Assembly: GCF_040869045.1 (NCBI RefSeq)
Contig: NC_090323.1
Span: 261,272,392 to 261,336,391 of the forward strand
Source of the DNA: Eurosta solidaginis
Lineage: Eukaryota > Arthropoda > Insecta > Diptera > Tephritidae
Length of the DNA: 64,000 nt
Direction: 5' to 3'
Shown: piece after piece, positions 23,163 to 35,852 of the stretch
Layout: each line of letters opens with the position of its first letter
How positions within the stretch are numbered: position 1 is the first letter of the stretch
Program-made: the position numbers and the translations under genes
The notes under the pieces: generated by a model
Told to the model about the DNA's origin: nothing
What the model saw: only the letters and a program-made list of their open reading frames with translations
The model's database searches: none

Positions 23163-23485
23163 AATTTAAGAAGATATGAAGCTGCTGTAAAATATCTTTG
23201 TACCAATATACCGAAAAAATGTCGCCTCGAGCTTACAATAAAAATTTGCTCACATGGACATTTTGATAGGTAACTCAAGGCTTGAAGTAATGTTATAAAC
23301 ACCGGAGCTCCTGAATTTTCAGCTACCAAATGATATGAAGTGTCTACCATTCCGATTCTGACATATATTTTGGCGTTTCTTGGTGAACGGAGTGGTAAGA
23401 TACTGGTGAGTTCACGGTTTACCAAATAAAACATTTTTTTATCCATCGCTATCACAATGGTTCGGCGCTTGATTTTAGGTTCCAT
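23163..23485 (-). CDS. Unrecognised minus-strand open frame, possibly RNase H-like
   Basis: From ATG at 23485-23483 the frame stays open for over 100 codons until it runs into the neighbouring long-repeat element and stops at about 23111. The peptide has a normal composition (MEPKIKRRTIVIAMDKKMF..., ILPLRSPRNAKIYVRIGMV). The stretch FITLLQALSYLSKCPCEQIF has the spacing of the RNase H helix that precedes the S/T-D strand, but the aspartate is replaced (IVSSRRHF). It could be a decayed LINE RNase H, a host exon, or chance; nothing decides this. The element boundary at 23162 truncates it. Confidence 0.3.
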
Positions 23486-23769
23486 GTAAGGAGAGAATCG
23501 TAAAGGGCCGCTTAGTGTTGCCCTATATTCCGACAATATTGCGAAGAGTCAATGTGGGTTCTTTACCGAAAAAACAGGTGTGAGTATACAGTATTCCTAA
23601 TGTTGAATGTGTAAGCATACGGGATAACGTGTAGAAAACTCTCTATTTTTTAATTAATTAGAGCTCAATCAGGGGATGAAGTTAAGCCACAACAGATGAA
23701 ACTTTACCTGAAACAAATAATTTCACGCCTTATGATATAGTTTCATGGGCATCTCATCCACAAGTTATT

Positions 23770-24345
23770 GCTTTATTATCGGCTCATTACTGGTAGCGAA
23801 TTGTTATCATCGTCATCGTTTAGTCATTTAGTGATTGTCATCGATTTAATTCGAATTTGTATCGGTATCTATTTCATAACAAACTGATGAGTCGTCGATA
23901 ACAAATCGGTGAAACATCGGTGACAAATTGGTAGAACTCTGCTAGGAAATCGATAACTTTTCCATATCAAACCTATAACTTTTTAATAACAAATCAATAA
24001 TTCTGCGATCAAAAATTTCATAAATTTTCGATATTAAATCTGCAACTTTTCGATAAAAAAAGATAGCACTTCGATTACTGTCTGGTAACACCCCGATAAC
24101 TTTTTAGATGGACTGCTTTGCATAGCAAATCGAAAACTTTTTGATGACAAATTGATGACACACCGATAGTAAATTACCAAAAACGTATGATAGAATATCG
24201 ATAGTAAATCAATAGCTTTCGAATAACATACCGATATCTTTTTAATAACAACTCGAACACTTTTCGGTAACATATTTATAACTTTTCGATTTAGCACGTC
24301 GATATAAAACCGCGAACACTTCGAAAACAAGTTGATAACACGCCG
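23770..24345. repeat. Degenerate CGATAAC minisatellite, array 2
   Basis: It holds diverged 'aatcgataacttttcgata'-type units like array 1 (6660-7275), more decayed. As with array 1, it lies several hundred bases downstream of a long-inverted-repeat element end (23162; array 1 after 5762). Confidence 0.65.
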
Positions 24346-24470
24346 TCTGGTATCGGTTCCGGTTCGGTTTTTGGAGTGACATCTAACGATGGGGTGGTGT
24401 GAAAATGTAAAAGTTTAACATAAACCCACAAAAGGTGACTAGCGTAATTATTTTATAAGGAGGAGGAACC

Positions 24471-24733
24471 TAAAGCTACGTTCACACTGGTAACGAAATA
24501 GCAAAGTTGTATAACAATTGTTTTAAAACAATTGCAACTTGTTATACATCAAATAATTCCTTTGATCTTTACCGACAACCTCTCGGTAACATGTAAGCTG
24601 CTATAAAAACAGAAAAAAAGTTACACAACATCGTGTTATACAACATTTTTCAGTTGAATTTCTAACAAGTTACATAACATTGGTTTTATAACTGTTTGTA
24701 ACACGTTTTGTTACTGATGTGGACGCACCTTAA
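24471..24733. mobile_element. Short TIR element (MITE), about 260 bp
   Basis: The ends are inverted and diverged: TAAAGCTACGTTCACACTGG on the left, and TAAGGTGCGTCCACATCAG as the reverse complement of the right, each followed by TAAC. An internal perfect 20-bp palindrome CAATTGTTTTAAAACAATTG begins near 24518. No coding capacity. Confidence 0.6.
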
Positions 24734-24984
24734 AAGATCCTTTGGATTTATCATCGGCTTCAAACCATTATATAGAAAACATATGGACAACGTAATGCCT
24801 AAAGTAAAATAGAAAGGGCAGGACGACAGTCGTCAGACGCTTAGATGGAAGTACACCAGGAAAGTAACGAATCTTCTGTGGTATAGACCATTGGCTTGTG
24901 CAAAATATGCGATTAAATTAAAAAAAAAAGTTTCAAAATAGAATACCAATTTTCAAAGGCATTTGGGAACTCCTCAAACGTATA

Positions 24985-25265
24985 TGGTACATACATACCA
25001 GCCCCATGCGCTTGTATGGTACACAGATGGGTCGAAGAACACCGGATGGCATCGGTGCGAGGTGCATACCTAGACATTCATATATGCGCCACCAATAGAT
25101 ATGCAGGGCATCATATACAACGTTGCTACTCTATCAAGAGCATCGCAATACTAAGCGAAAGGCATGTGTGGAAAAACTGTACAGGCAGTACACGTACAAC
25201 TGTTCTACTTATTTGGGTACTACTGTGCAATATCCTGCATCTGACAGAAACTTGCCATACCGGTA
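24985..25265 (+). pseudogene. LINE RNase H fragment
   Basis: Around 25012-25045 the translation reads LVWYTDGSKNTG, the first RNase H strand with its catalytic Asp. The rest is frameshifted, with ILSERHVWKNCT recognisable at about 25140-25185 in another frame. It is isolated, with no RT or tail around it. Confidence 0.55.
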
Positions 25266-25269
25266 AACT

Positions 25270-26520
25270 ATATCTTATCGTAGCTTTTGATGTTTTTCGA
25301 ATATTTTTTTCTCAAATATTAACCGAACTGTTTCAAGAAAGATTGCTAAAAGTTCTAAAGTGCCGATTTTTACTGTAGTCAAAGCCCCAAATAAGCTAAT
25401 TAGTGAAGCTTTATCGATCGCTATAAATACAAAATCAATTCAGATAAATACAATTGTCGCGTTTTCCCTTATCGAAAAACAGCAACAGGCAATTATGCAA
25501 CAACAACAATGTATTGAAGATGAATTACCGAAAAGCTGCAAACTTTTCCGGTGATTAATTAAGTTTGCGGAAACTTTGCTGTAGGCTGTCTTATGCTGTC
25601 ATGTCGTACAGTAAGCCACCCCCAGCTTAGTGGATATTTCCAATGGCTAGGAAATGGCTTGAATGTGAACTGCATTTGTCCTTTTTTGTTGCGAATGACT
25701 ACTTTTCCTGTCTGCTAATTGTTTTGCTTTAACAAACATCTTTGTACTGACATTTTAATGTCTGTAGCTTGTTGCAATTGTAAAGTTGCAGTTGCACAAC
25801 CGAAACGGATGGATAGAAAGGCAATTAGACACAAACAACTTTATAATAGCAATTATACTTGAAAATACTTATGTGCATGTGTGTGTATGTGCATCGAAGT
25901 TGGAATGCCTTGGAGGATAAAAGACATGCAAATCGCAATTTCTTTACAAATTTCTTAGAAGAAAACAAAATTTCACATTTCGTTACAAACGCTGTGGAAA
26001 CTCCACTTTATCTAGGTAGAATGCATGTATATTATAAAAGAATATATGTATGTATGTGCATATTTATTTTAATGTAAATTGTTTTAACCAGTCAACATTT
26101 AGAGTCATAACTGATTCATCAAGATCTTATAATCCATTATGTGTTTAGTTAAGAGATGGAAATAAAAACTTTGCTCAATGTAGTTTTAATTCGATTTAAG
26201 CATAAAAAGAAAGGAGTCATATATGACTTACACCGCGTCAAAAATGAGCCATAAATGGTTCTCCATCATTCCTTGTCAAATTTGGTTTGTTTTAAACCAC
26301 GTTTGACTAGGGTTGACTGAAACTCGTTCAAATATATGTACATCTATTATACACTCTTTCGCGAAATCAACAAAACTAAATGAATCATATAAGAGTTTTA
26401 GTGCACTTTATGCTCATTTAAGAGATTGAGATCAACTTGCCTCCGCTGAATGCAACTTTTGCAATTCCTATAATTACGCATTATATTTGTCCACTCCACA
26501 GGATTTATTATTTGTTCCAA
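25270..26520. other. AT-rich noncoding stretch
   Basis: Short CAA runs near 25480-25510 and 'tatgtatgtatgtg' words near 26045; otherwise featureless. Confidence 0.35.
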
Positions 26521-26524
26521 GGTA

Positions 26525-28560
26525 CTAACTAATAGAGGTTTAAGCCGATCACTTTATCGACGGCGGCGGCGTGGGCGGCGCGCCAAATACGCCGTCGTTC
26601 TTACTTTAAAAAGCTTGATTTTGCTATTTAAAAAAATAATATTTAGAAAAGGGTTTATTTGTTTGTATTTAAGGAAATTAAAGTTTTGGTCATTTCGTAA
26701 AGGTCCAGGATTTTTGCCTCAAAGTCTCGCGGATCGTTAAGAAAATTTTAGGAGTATCTCCTTGCGGAGGGACTGCACTTCGTTCACTTACTCCAGGAAG
26801 GTTTCGAACCTAACCCCAGTATAAGGGACTGGTACTGCTGCATCTGCCGAAAAAAGTTTAAATACTTAAAATGGTCATACTTTTGTCTGTATATCCCGTA
26901 CAAAGCGTAGTTCCACAGAAGGAGATATTCTGGGCTAACCCCAAATACTCGTTGTCGACATGATTTCTTTAAATCATTTATGGCTCCTTGCTGGTCATGT
27001 ACAAAGGCGACTCACGGTTACTACTAATAGTCTTTTAATACTTATTACTCTCATCGCACAGTTTTAACGATTGGCACCAACGCTGGCCTATTATTAATCG
27101 CGCGAAAGTGCGCATCTAGTCTTTTCGGCTATTTTAAGAGCCATAATTCCCGCTGTGCGAGCCAGCACAAAAGCGATAGGACTGCGACTTCGAACTCATA
27201 CCTTCGTGAACGTCATTAGAAGCTCCAGGGGTGTAGCTCCGAAGACTTTCTAACAGATTTTTATTTGTCGCGCTATACTGCCGAGTACTACCACAGAAAT
27301 ATCATCGGTGAAAACAGTATAATCCTACCATATGTAAATTTTATAAAGACCTTGGATACATTTTTTTAAATGTAGACCAAAATTTGCAGACGCTTGTGTT
27401 CGAAACATTGTTTCAATATGCTTCGTTAAAGCAAAACGATATTTTAGAATGAAGGTCGACCGATTTAAAGTGAAAGCTGTTAAGTTTATTTATATGCTCA
27501 GTCCAATCTGTGGTTTTCCTGCCTTTTGATACAAGAATCCATTATAAATAAACGCGTAACTTCAGTTTTCAAACTAGTTCGACTGTCCACTACGTTAAGG
27601 TAGTAGCACATACGGTCTTTAGTTCGAGTGTCTTAGGAAAGCTTTTGCTTCACCACTTTGAGTGTTCTTGCGAAGGACAAAGCCTCACCTGGTAAATATA
27701 TATGCCTACGTATGCATATTTGTAAAAGGAGCCGTAACGTGTTAGGTGATATTTAAACTTGTTTGATAGGCTAGAATCGCTGTGATTCAATCCAAGTGAC
27801 TAGTTGGGATAGGGCCGCGAACTTTAAGAAATGTCCAACCGGGAGATTTAGGTGTTGAATGATGAAGTGTGAAAATCAAAATTATATCAGCCGCTATTTT
27901 AAAGTTTCGCAAATAAACAACAGATGTTTGAATAGAGGGCCAAGTAATTTTTCAAACCCTTCTCATACGTACATATGTATCAATTCAAGGGAGAGTTTAA
28001 ACCCCTGGAACCTACTAAAGGATTTTGCATAACTGATATCGCTTATTATTTACGCCAATCGGAATATAGAATTTTTGAAAAAATCGCCACTTTTTCCGGG
28101 TAACTTGCTTTTTTAAGAACTTAAGGACAATTTGATAACATGTTCGACTTGGATCATTTTATTTGAATTCATTGCTCCTTATTAATTAAAAAAAAAAATT
28201 ATGCAAAGTGAGCATTTAAATTTTTCTATATAACTTTTCTTTTAGTCTTTTGTTTTAAAAACTTGGTGAATTGGATGCAAAATCTGTGTTAAGCTGGCAT
28301 TGAAAGCACCTGTTTTTTTTTTAAATTACTTTTGAATGGGTAGACAGATTTAAATTTCGCAATTGGATTCTTATAACTGGCAGTGATGCGCATCCGTTGA
28401 TACCCCTTTCTACCATAACCTTCCAATTTTCGACATGAACATTAACAGAGTCTTAAATTAATGGAAACTATAGAACCGCGCCGATATTTTTGACATTCAA
28501 CGGCGGCGGGCAAAGAACGACGAAAATCGGCGGCGTATATCGCTACTAGTTAAAACTCTC
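26525..28560. mobile_element. Possible element with GC-rich ends
   Basis: In very AT-rich surroundings, GC-rich segments occur at both ends: 'cgacggcggcggcgtgggcg' at about 26560, and 'aaaatcggcggcgtatatcg' near 28530. The outermost bases are weakly inverted: TAACTAATAGAGG near 26527 against TAACTAGTAGCGA as the reverse complement near 28550. The interior holds a LINE zinc-finger fragment (26780-27010) but no transposase. Element status is an inference. Confidence 0.35.
26780..27010 (+). pseudogene. LINE ORF1-type zinc-finger fragment
   Basis: The translation reads DWYCCICRKKFKYLK and, after one stop, RRRYSGLTPNTRCRHDFF. The W-Y-C-x-x-C ... C/H-x-C-SGL arrangement recalls the PHD-like finger in the first ORF of some I-group LINEs. 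Key cysteines of the second half are lost. No RT follows. Confidence 0.45.
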
Positions 28561-28564
28561 AAGA

Positions 28565-31500
28565 AGAAAGAAGATTTTTGTGTTAATAAATTATCACGCC
28601 AAACGTCCAAAATAAAAATTTCGCTATCATTCTGACATTTATTTTTTGCTTTGCTTGAAGCATACGCTTGACATTGAGGTCTTTAACTTATTTTGTTTTG
28701 TTGATTTTCCGACAGACTGGAATTGATGTATATTGGAACGATTTTCGCCAAAACCAGTTTGTCTCGAAACCAAATTTGATAAGGGATGACGGAAAATCTT
28801 TTTAATATACATCATTGAGGTGTTTACTTAAATGATATAGGCGTTTTAAATGACTCATTAATAATAGTCTTATATGATTCACATTATTTTGTCTATTATA
28901 TATAGTACTCGTACTAAACTCATTAATAGGAGTCGTATATGACTTATATTAATTTGTGTCGATGCGAAAATGTTTGTTGTGATATGTATGTCTACTTTAT
29001 GTTGGACTTATAATAGACTCATTTATAAGAGTAAGACTCATACAAGTTTTCAGCGATGCGAAAATGTTTGTTGGCATGTGTTTTCCTTCTACAACTATTT
29101 TGCTATAATATTTTGTATCAAAGAAAACTGTGAAAGAAAGTTACAAATAAGTACAGAAGCAAGTTTCTAGATAATTCAATTTTGAACAACATCCAATTAG
29201 TTGACTTTCAAATAGTGTAACTTGTTATATCTCTACGCTGTTTGCTAACTTCCAAAGGGAATTTCGTAATGAATAAAGTAGCACGGACATAAAATAGTTT
29301 TGCAAGCATTTCTTATTGTTTTAAAAACTATTGTTGTAAAATTTAACTAAGTTTTAGTTTTGATAAAGAATATTATATTTTTTAATTATAATAGAGTAGA
29401 TGTAATTGGGGATTTTTTTGAAAGTTTTCATAAATCTGACACGATTTATAGAGTTCAAATATAAGCAGGTTTGCATCAGTTAAAAGAAAGGTATTTAGCT
29501 TCGATATATTCGGCAGTCATTACCTCCGAGCTGGAGTTAATCGGATGCTGAGCGGGACAGTTGTAGCCACACTTGTACCAACAGCAATTAAGATTAAGCT
29601 ATATGAATTTAAATTGAGCAGCAAATATTTCAGAACCACTTACGACTGAACCAGTTACGAACGCGTTCAAAAATCTCCAAAGGGAATACTTGCCTTTTGT
29701 GGGATATGACAAAGTTAAAAGTGTTAGTTGAAAGTACTGCAAAGGGGGAAAATTGGAATCACTGCTTCGCTGCAGGCAGGGCCGTAGAGAGAAAATCCGG
29801 GCCCGGGACTAAACAATTTACGGGCCCCCTATAAAATATCCACTAATACATTTCATTGACTTGAATTAATGACGTCTCATTCATGAATCATTATTGATGG
29901 ATTACATCAAACAAAATTTTTGCCACATCAACTAAATGATTTTTTCATTGATCTGATTGTTGTGAGATGTTTTCGGCTAATAGAAAACATATATCATTTT
30001 GATAAATAAAAACATGATCTGTAAAGAGGGAATAGATAAAGCGTAGTCCTTTATCAAAAAACAATATGTCGATGCTGTAAGAAGACGACGCAAAATGACG
30101 GGCGAGTGGGCTAGAGAAGCTGATATTTTCGCATAAAGATTTTATGTAGCTCTAATTACCAGCTGATATTTAAGCGCCATTATTGGAAACGAATTGAGAG
30201 AGAATGAATGTTGCAAATTTGTTCCCTCTATAATTTAAATTGAGCGAACCCTCAATCCGAATTTCCAAGTACAATAGCCAGTAGCGGTTAGTATTTTTAA
30301 TTAAAAATCAAAATACTTCAGAACCAAAGAGAATGATTTTATCTTATTTCTACATACATGGACTTTTAGCCTGGGCGCTTGGCGAAACCTCGCGCAACCA
30401 TCCCCAGCTGGTACTAAAATATTTCAAATTTGGTTAGAATGCAAGTAAGCAGAATTTCAAAACAGTTCATTTACTTATTTCACATAGATTCTCTAACTAC
30501 CTCTAATTACAGCACAATGCACCACGTACACAGCCTTGTCTCCAACAAGTCTGCCTTAGCAAATAATTACCTCAATATTAGATCGGTCGTACACATTTAA
30601 ATTTATTGACTTAGCTTCAAACCTTTACTCGAGTATGCATATACTTCACAAATAGTCGACTAGTTTGGTGCAGAGTTATTTTTATTTGTTATTTATTGAT
30701 TTGAATGCCAGATCGCGCTGCCTCAGATGTGCGATCAAATTTCCATCGATGTGACACATTTTCGTACAACAATAACAATTAAATTGCTAGTTTCATGTAC
30801 AAGCAACAGCAAATCAGTATAATTAACATAACAAAGCGTGCGCTATTCCAGTCAGCGACTTTTTTATCTTGTCTAATATTTGAAATGAGTGTTCAATATA
30901 ACGAACTAAGGCCTATAGATCGCATGGACGCAGCAACGTCTCTCTTCAAGGCAGTGGTTTCATTTATTTCGTAATTCAGCATAATTTTATGGTTCTTTCG
31001 CTTTATTAACAAGATTCAATAGTTGCACTATATGTATGTATATCCTTTTGAACGTGCAACATTTTTTCGTTAGTTGGTGGTATAAGACCTTATGTCTCTT
31101 GTGACTTCTTATCTTGTTTCAATTTTGTTCTACGCCAATGTTCGAATTTTGTTCTCATTTAAATTAATCGTTTTTTTTTTGTGTGATATCTTTTTATTGC
31201 GCTGCTATCGCTTTTATTTGTTATTTTACTATTATTTAAACTATATTACATTGTGTTTGTGATTTTACCTTTCTTCACAGATATACATAAACAAACAACA
31301 ATAGTGTGTTACCGTTCTTAATTTGTTGCAAGATTACGCATTTTGTCAAACAATCGACTTTATCTCAATGGCATTGTTATTGTCACTCTCAGCGAAGAAG
31401 GTATGGCAATCGCCATTGTTCTGCAGCTACGCCGACGCTTTAGCGTCAATATTGAGTTACATATTAACATATGCAGATTCGAATACATTTTGCGTCCATA

Positions 31501-32150
31501 ACAATCGCTTTGTTGCCTTGTTGATATGTTCTACGATCTTTGGTGGAGACATTACGTCTACCAAAACTTATAACTGGCCAGTAGGGTTTGTATGTATGCA
31601 GATGTGTTTCTTCTATCTATGTATGTTTATATGTCGGTAGATGTCGGTTCTGTCTTACGACCTGCTTAAGCCTCGGTCATCACCATACTTTTTAATGGAA
31701 TTTTCGTGTAAATTTCAATCAGAATTGATTTTTAAAATAAACATGAAACATTTAATGTTCATGTAAAAGTCTTTTTCTCAATATGCCTATGAATATATGT
31801 ATGTACGTACATATTTATGTGTGTATGCACACCTTTTTCTGGTATCTTTTATTAAATTCAATTTTAAACTTATATAATTTAATGTCAAGTGTGCTGCATA
31901 CAGCAGCGAACAGAAAAATAGCAATAGAAATGTTTATGAAATTTTGTCAAATAAATTCTCGCATATTTATTTTCGATAATTTACGAAACAAACTTCTATG
32001 GAGTTGATAACTGAAACAATGCAAACAAATCTCAAAAACGTTTTCGAAAAAAAATCGGAAATTATTAATATTTTTGGAAAATGTTCCTGTGAGTTCTAGC
32101 CCAATCAATTTAAGTATAACAAGGTACAGGTTATAGGTCTCTCAACATTG
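28565..32150. other. AT-rich noncoding stretch with isolated GC spots
   Basis: No coding domains. A compact GC spot at 29787-29835 ('aaaatccgggcccgggacta') contains the 10-bp palindrome CCGGGCCCGG and starts CAGGGCCG, like some hAT termini, but no partner end was found. A second less AT-rich patch near 29515-29580 is unexplained. TATGTA-type simple repeats occur near 31030 and 31795. Confidence 0.3.
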
Positions 32151-32154
32151 GCAT

Positions 32155-32745
32155 TAATTATTGGAAAACCTTTTTCGAAGGTTGTTTCAGAAAGGGGACC
32201 ATTGCGTGTAGCGACGGGCCATATAGTCCGGTTTCATGCCTGAACCGGAGCGTTGATACTTCATCAAGAAGTGTCCTGGAATGCACAGAAGCATTGGGCA
32301 GACTTCTGTCAGGCCATACCATACATCTATGCTGGGTTCCAGGTGATAATATAAGGTAAAGAAAAGCCAAGAGATGGCAAAGGTTGGATACAGCACTCTA
32401 ACATCACATGCCTATAAGTTAGCCTTCGCCAGATGTGTGCGAGCTGCAGGAAGAAAAGTTGATCACGTTCTCTGTCCGTGCCCTGCGCTGGCCAAGTCAC
32501 GGCGCCAGCTACTAAGGGCGGCACAATTGCCAAATTTCGAGGCAGCTATTAAGCGAGGTCTTAGAATGCCAAAAGGTCTAGTATATGCCAAAAGGACGGA
32601 TTTATTTTATAACGTAAGCCCTGGTACCTAATTGAGCTTTTTCCGTTTGGTCTTCCAACAAATTCTAGTAACACTGTGAACACATTGAGCCTATGTGAGA
32701 TCTTAATTGACCGGCCAGTTCAATCAAACCTTGTATGGAGAAAAA
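32155..32745 (+). pseudogene. LINE fragment: RNase H end, Cys tail, 3' terminus
   Basis: On the plus strand SRSVLECTEALGRLLSGHTI then HLCWVPGDNI is the end of RNase H (usual W-V-P-G-H). Then SHAYKLAFARCVRAAGRKVDH and VLCPCPALAKSRRQLL form the Cys-rich tail (32395-32525). The 3' end carries GACCGGCCAGTTCAATC (about 32711). It matches the minus-strand fragment at 17600-18312 in order and spacing. Reading frames are broken at about 32355. Confidence 0.7.
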
Positions 32746-33204
32746 TCTAAAACAACATTCGGAAAACAAATTTTCAAAAATTAATGCAAATCTTGATAGG
32801 CCTATATCTCTTACATTTTTAGACGAAAATAGATTGTATACAAAACTGCGTACTAAAAAATTTTCAGAGAACTAAAAATTAAAAGTTAGAAACTTTAAAC
32901 TTTTTCGAAACTGTTTCTGAGCTTAGTTTGCACAGTTTACTTTACAAACTTCATGTAATTTTCTTTTTTTAATTATCGAAAATAAAAAAAGAAGAACTTA
33001 ACTGACGAAATTTTATAAAAAAATGCTACTGCTACTTTTTCGTGCGCTGCTGTACATATAAAGATGCTAGTTACGGGTATTTCGATATGCATTCGAAGTT
33101 TGGATAATTTCCATGTTTAATATATCAACCATAAATGATATTGATTATGCTACATCTTTAACTATAAAGGTTTTAATTTGTATTTTTTATGGCTACCAGA
33201 AGAG

Positions 33205-33246
33205 CCTCTGCGCGATGCCGTTCGGAGTCGGGATAAAACAAGGCTC
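33205..33246 (+). repeat. Short SINE scrap
   Basis: 'gatgccgttcggagtcggga' followed by TAAAACA matches the body of the tRNA-SINE (36430-36692) in the reverse orientation to that copy. Confidence 0.4.
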
Positions 33247-33445
33247 GTTTTCTGAACATTGCAATTTTTTAAGTTCGTCTCTGTTTTGATCTAGGTGTAC
33301 GATGTCGAATGGAATATCTTCCTATTTCGGCTGCAGATCAAAAAATGAATTTCTTTCGTAAACGCTTACGTTAAATGTATTGAATAAAGGTCAAATATGG
33401 TCTTTTTAAAACGAATTCTGAAATAGAGCGCCATTCAAACGTTTT

Positions 33446-33646
33446 ATGAGATTGGGCGCTTTCGAAATGGCAGCCGTGATTAGGAGATATTTCACTCAGC
33501 ATCTGGATCTGTTGTTAACCAAAATCGATACCACCTAAATAGATGAACCATCATTGCGTTATCTTACATTGTGGCAGGAAATCTTTCAAAATGACGCAAA
33601 AGGCGAATGTGTTCGGGCCTTTAGTGTTGTAGGTGCAAGTCTTTAA
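33446..33646 (+). pseudogene. Unrecognised decayed coding-like frame
   Basis: One frame reads as normal protein (AVIRRYFTQHLDLLLTKID, then RYLTLWQEIFQNDAKGECV) with a single TAA at 33536-33538 and another at 33644-33646, after which it stays protein-like for some codons. There are no splice signals at the ends. I recognise no family; it may be an old transposase or host pseudogene. Confidence 0.25.
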
Positions 33647-34899
33647 ATCAAAGCAAAGTATGGTAAAATAGTTCAAAGCTAACGTGCTATGAAAAAACAA
33701 AGATGTAGATAGATAGGCGCTCAGAAAAAGGATAATTTCGAGAATATTTGTGTAAACTGTCTGAAAAAGATTTCTTCCCTTTCAAAAATTCTATCTCTAT
33801 ACCTATCGTTGATAACTTGATTGGCTAGTGTTGAAAATAACAATTTTCAAATATTAGTCATATTTTTAAATGCTCTTCGAACGTACTAAATTGTACAATT
33901 TCGATGAAAAAATTATAAAATTTTTGATTGGGCACTCTCATGTACATATTATTTTATACAGTTGGAAATATATATGGATATTTATTCACATATGGACATA
34001 CAACATTGAATGCAAGACATATTCTACATACTTTTCAGCAAGTGAAGTGAAATAAAATGAATTGCATTTAATTGAACTAAAACACAATAGAATTGAACAC
34101 AAATTAAGAGATGTCAACAGGAAGGGTTAGCAAATCTTGACTGAAAGTGAAGCGGGCAGAACCTGCAGAGGAGACAATTACATAAACCGTTATCCAAAAA
34201 CTTAAAACTGGTAATGATAGAAAACATCACAAATATTGAAAGAGCGCGCTCTCTTTGCAGAGGTGATTATATTTTGCCCGACCTTCTCACAAAATTTACC
34301 AGGTCTTCCGTATGGCTCCTAACCAAGTTTATAGTCAAGTGGGCCAGTTTTGAAACTAATCCATTAACCCGTACTGTTCTTACTGCAGAATATATATATA
34401 CATACATATATACGTATATATTTAACAGCCTTAATGAAACATTCATTTTATAACCATCCAATAATTTAAACCAAGTGATGACATATTTGGTACCGTCAAA
34501 ATGCGGCACTGTACACAGAGGAAAAACTTCAATATCTAACCCAAGGTTTAATATTGTGGCGAATTTTAGCATCACTAAGCTGTTAGTAAATAATCACGCA
34601 ACAACAAAAACATAAACCAAGTCACAATTGTGTACATGAATACATCAGACATCATTTACACACATACATACAAGGCAACGAAGAGATATCTCACACACAC
34701 AGATGTGGTCATCAGCCGAATTAGTTACTCACACCTCCACACGCATATGACTATAAACTACAAATATGCATGTACTCATATAGCTAATTAGCAAGCAGGA
34801 GATACAAGAGTTCTAGAAGGTGAAACGTCTAGACCTTTGGAAAAATATGCGAAAGAAGCAACGGTGAAGTATAGTTGTACTACTCCCAAAGTAATCTAT

Positions 34900-35852
34900 T
34901 GTTACGAATATTAGCAAAACTAAGGAGTGCTGCCAGCTCTAAGCGATGCTAAGCGGTGACGTGAATGCACATCAATAACTCAATCATCATGTATCTACAT
35001 AAACGAAACAATAAAGGCCCCATTACTGATACTTAGCATAGACTTGACTTGACTTGGCGTAAACTTGGAAACTTAGCGATTATACTCCACTTAGCGCATA
35101 CAATCTGGCATCATAATCAATAAATGTCAATTTGTATGACAAAATGTCAAAATGAAATGGAAATAAGCAAATGGCATCTCAAAATGTAAACGTCACTTAG
35201 AACTTACATAGAAAATCAAAATTGAACAGACTTCTAAGTCAAGTTAAGTGTTGCTAAGTTTTGAGTGATCAGTAACATGCAATGTTCATTTAACAGAACT
35301 GTAAGTGACAGTTCTTAAGCCAAGTCAAGTCTATGCTAAGTATCAGTAATGGAGCCTTAACTGCGTCTACATATATGTACCATGTACGTGTACGAGCAGC
35401 AGAGAGTCAATGCACAAATACATGCATATATCTGAGATACTCCTTTAAGCATGCAATGAGAAAAACTATAAAATTGTGCAATTGTAGTTACAGCTGAGAA
35501 GTTTGAGAGCTACTGGACTTGTAGATTCTGGAAGCGTCTAGAAGACGCGAACGAGGAAACCAAAGAGTAAAAAGGCGACAGATGTAGAGGCGCTGTAATT
35601 CAGTTTGAGTTGAGCACTCAATCAGTTATTGATTAAGCACGCGGTCTGGCGGCCAATAGTAGAGTTTAATTTGAGTTATCAATCAGTTTGGTTATTAAGC
35701 CAGCGAGTAGCAAAGTATAAGTGTTATGGTGAAGTACTTTAATAAACGCCATTTTTCCACTATTCAATATTGGAGTTATTTATTCAACAGTTTAGTGATT
35801 CGAACTTAGCGGAGGATTGCAAATAAGAGGGTTTGCAAGTAAATTCGTTACA
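34900..35852 (+). mobile_element. Solo LTR 2, interrupted by a MITE
   Basis: It starts TGTTACGAATATTAGCAAAA and ends CGTTACA, flanked by perfect 4-bp repeats CTAT (34896-34899 and 35853-35856), as expected for a Ty3/gypsy-type insertion. About 606 bp remain once the 345-bp insertion at 35014-35358 is removed. Homology to LTR 1 runs through the whole length. No internal region exists, so recombination between LTRs has removed it. Confidence 0.8.
35014..35358. mobile_element. 345-bp MITE inside LTR 2
   Basis: The 38-bp terminal inverted repeats differ at one base (AAGGCCCC against AAGGCTCC, then CCATTACTGATACTTAG...). A second, inner pair of related inverted motifs (ACTTAGCA/TGCTAAGT, GATCAGTAAC) gives a nested structure. 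LTR 1 has no such sequence at the equivalent place. The flanking bases are only A/T, so the target duplication (2-4 bp) is ambiguous. No ORF. Confidence 0.8.

Noticed and set aside
6660..24345. CRISPR-like array or bacterial insertion
   Set aside because: The CGATAAC arrays have no fixed repeat-spacer structure and the whole window is eukaryotic in character.
29787..29835. hAT-like terminus CAGGGCCG with CCGGGCCCGG palindrome
   Set aside because: No inverted partner or 8-bp duplication found nearby; too little to call an element.
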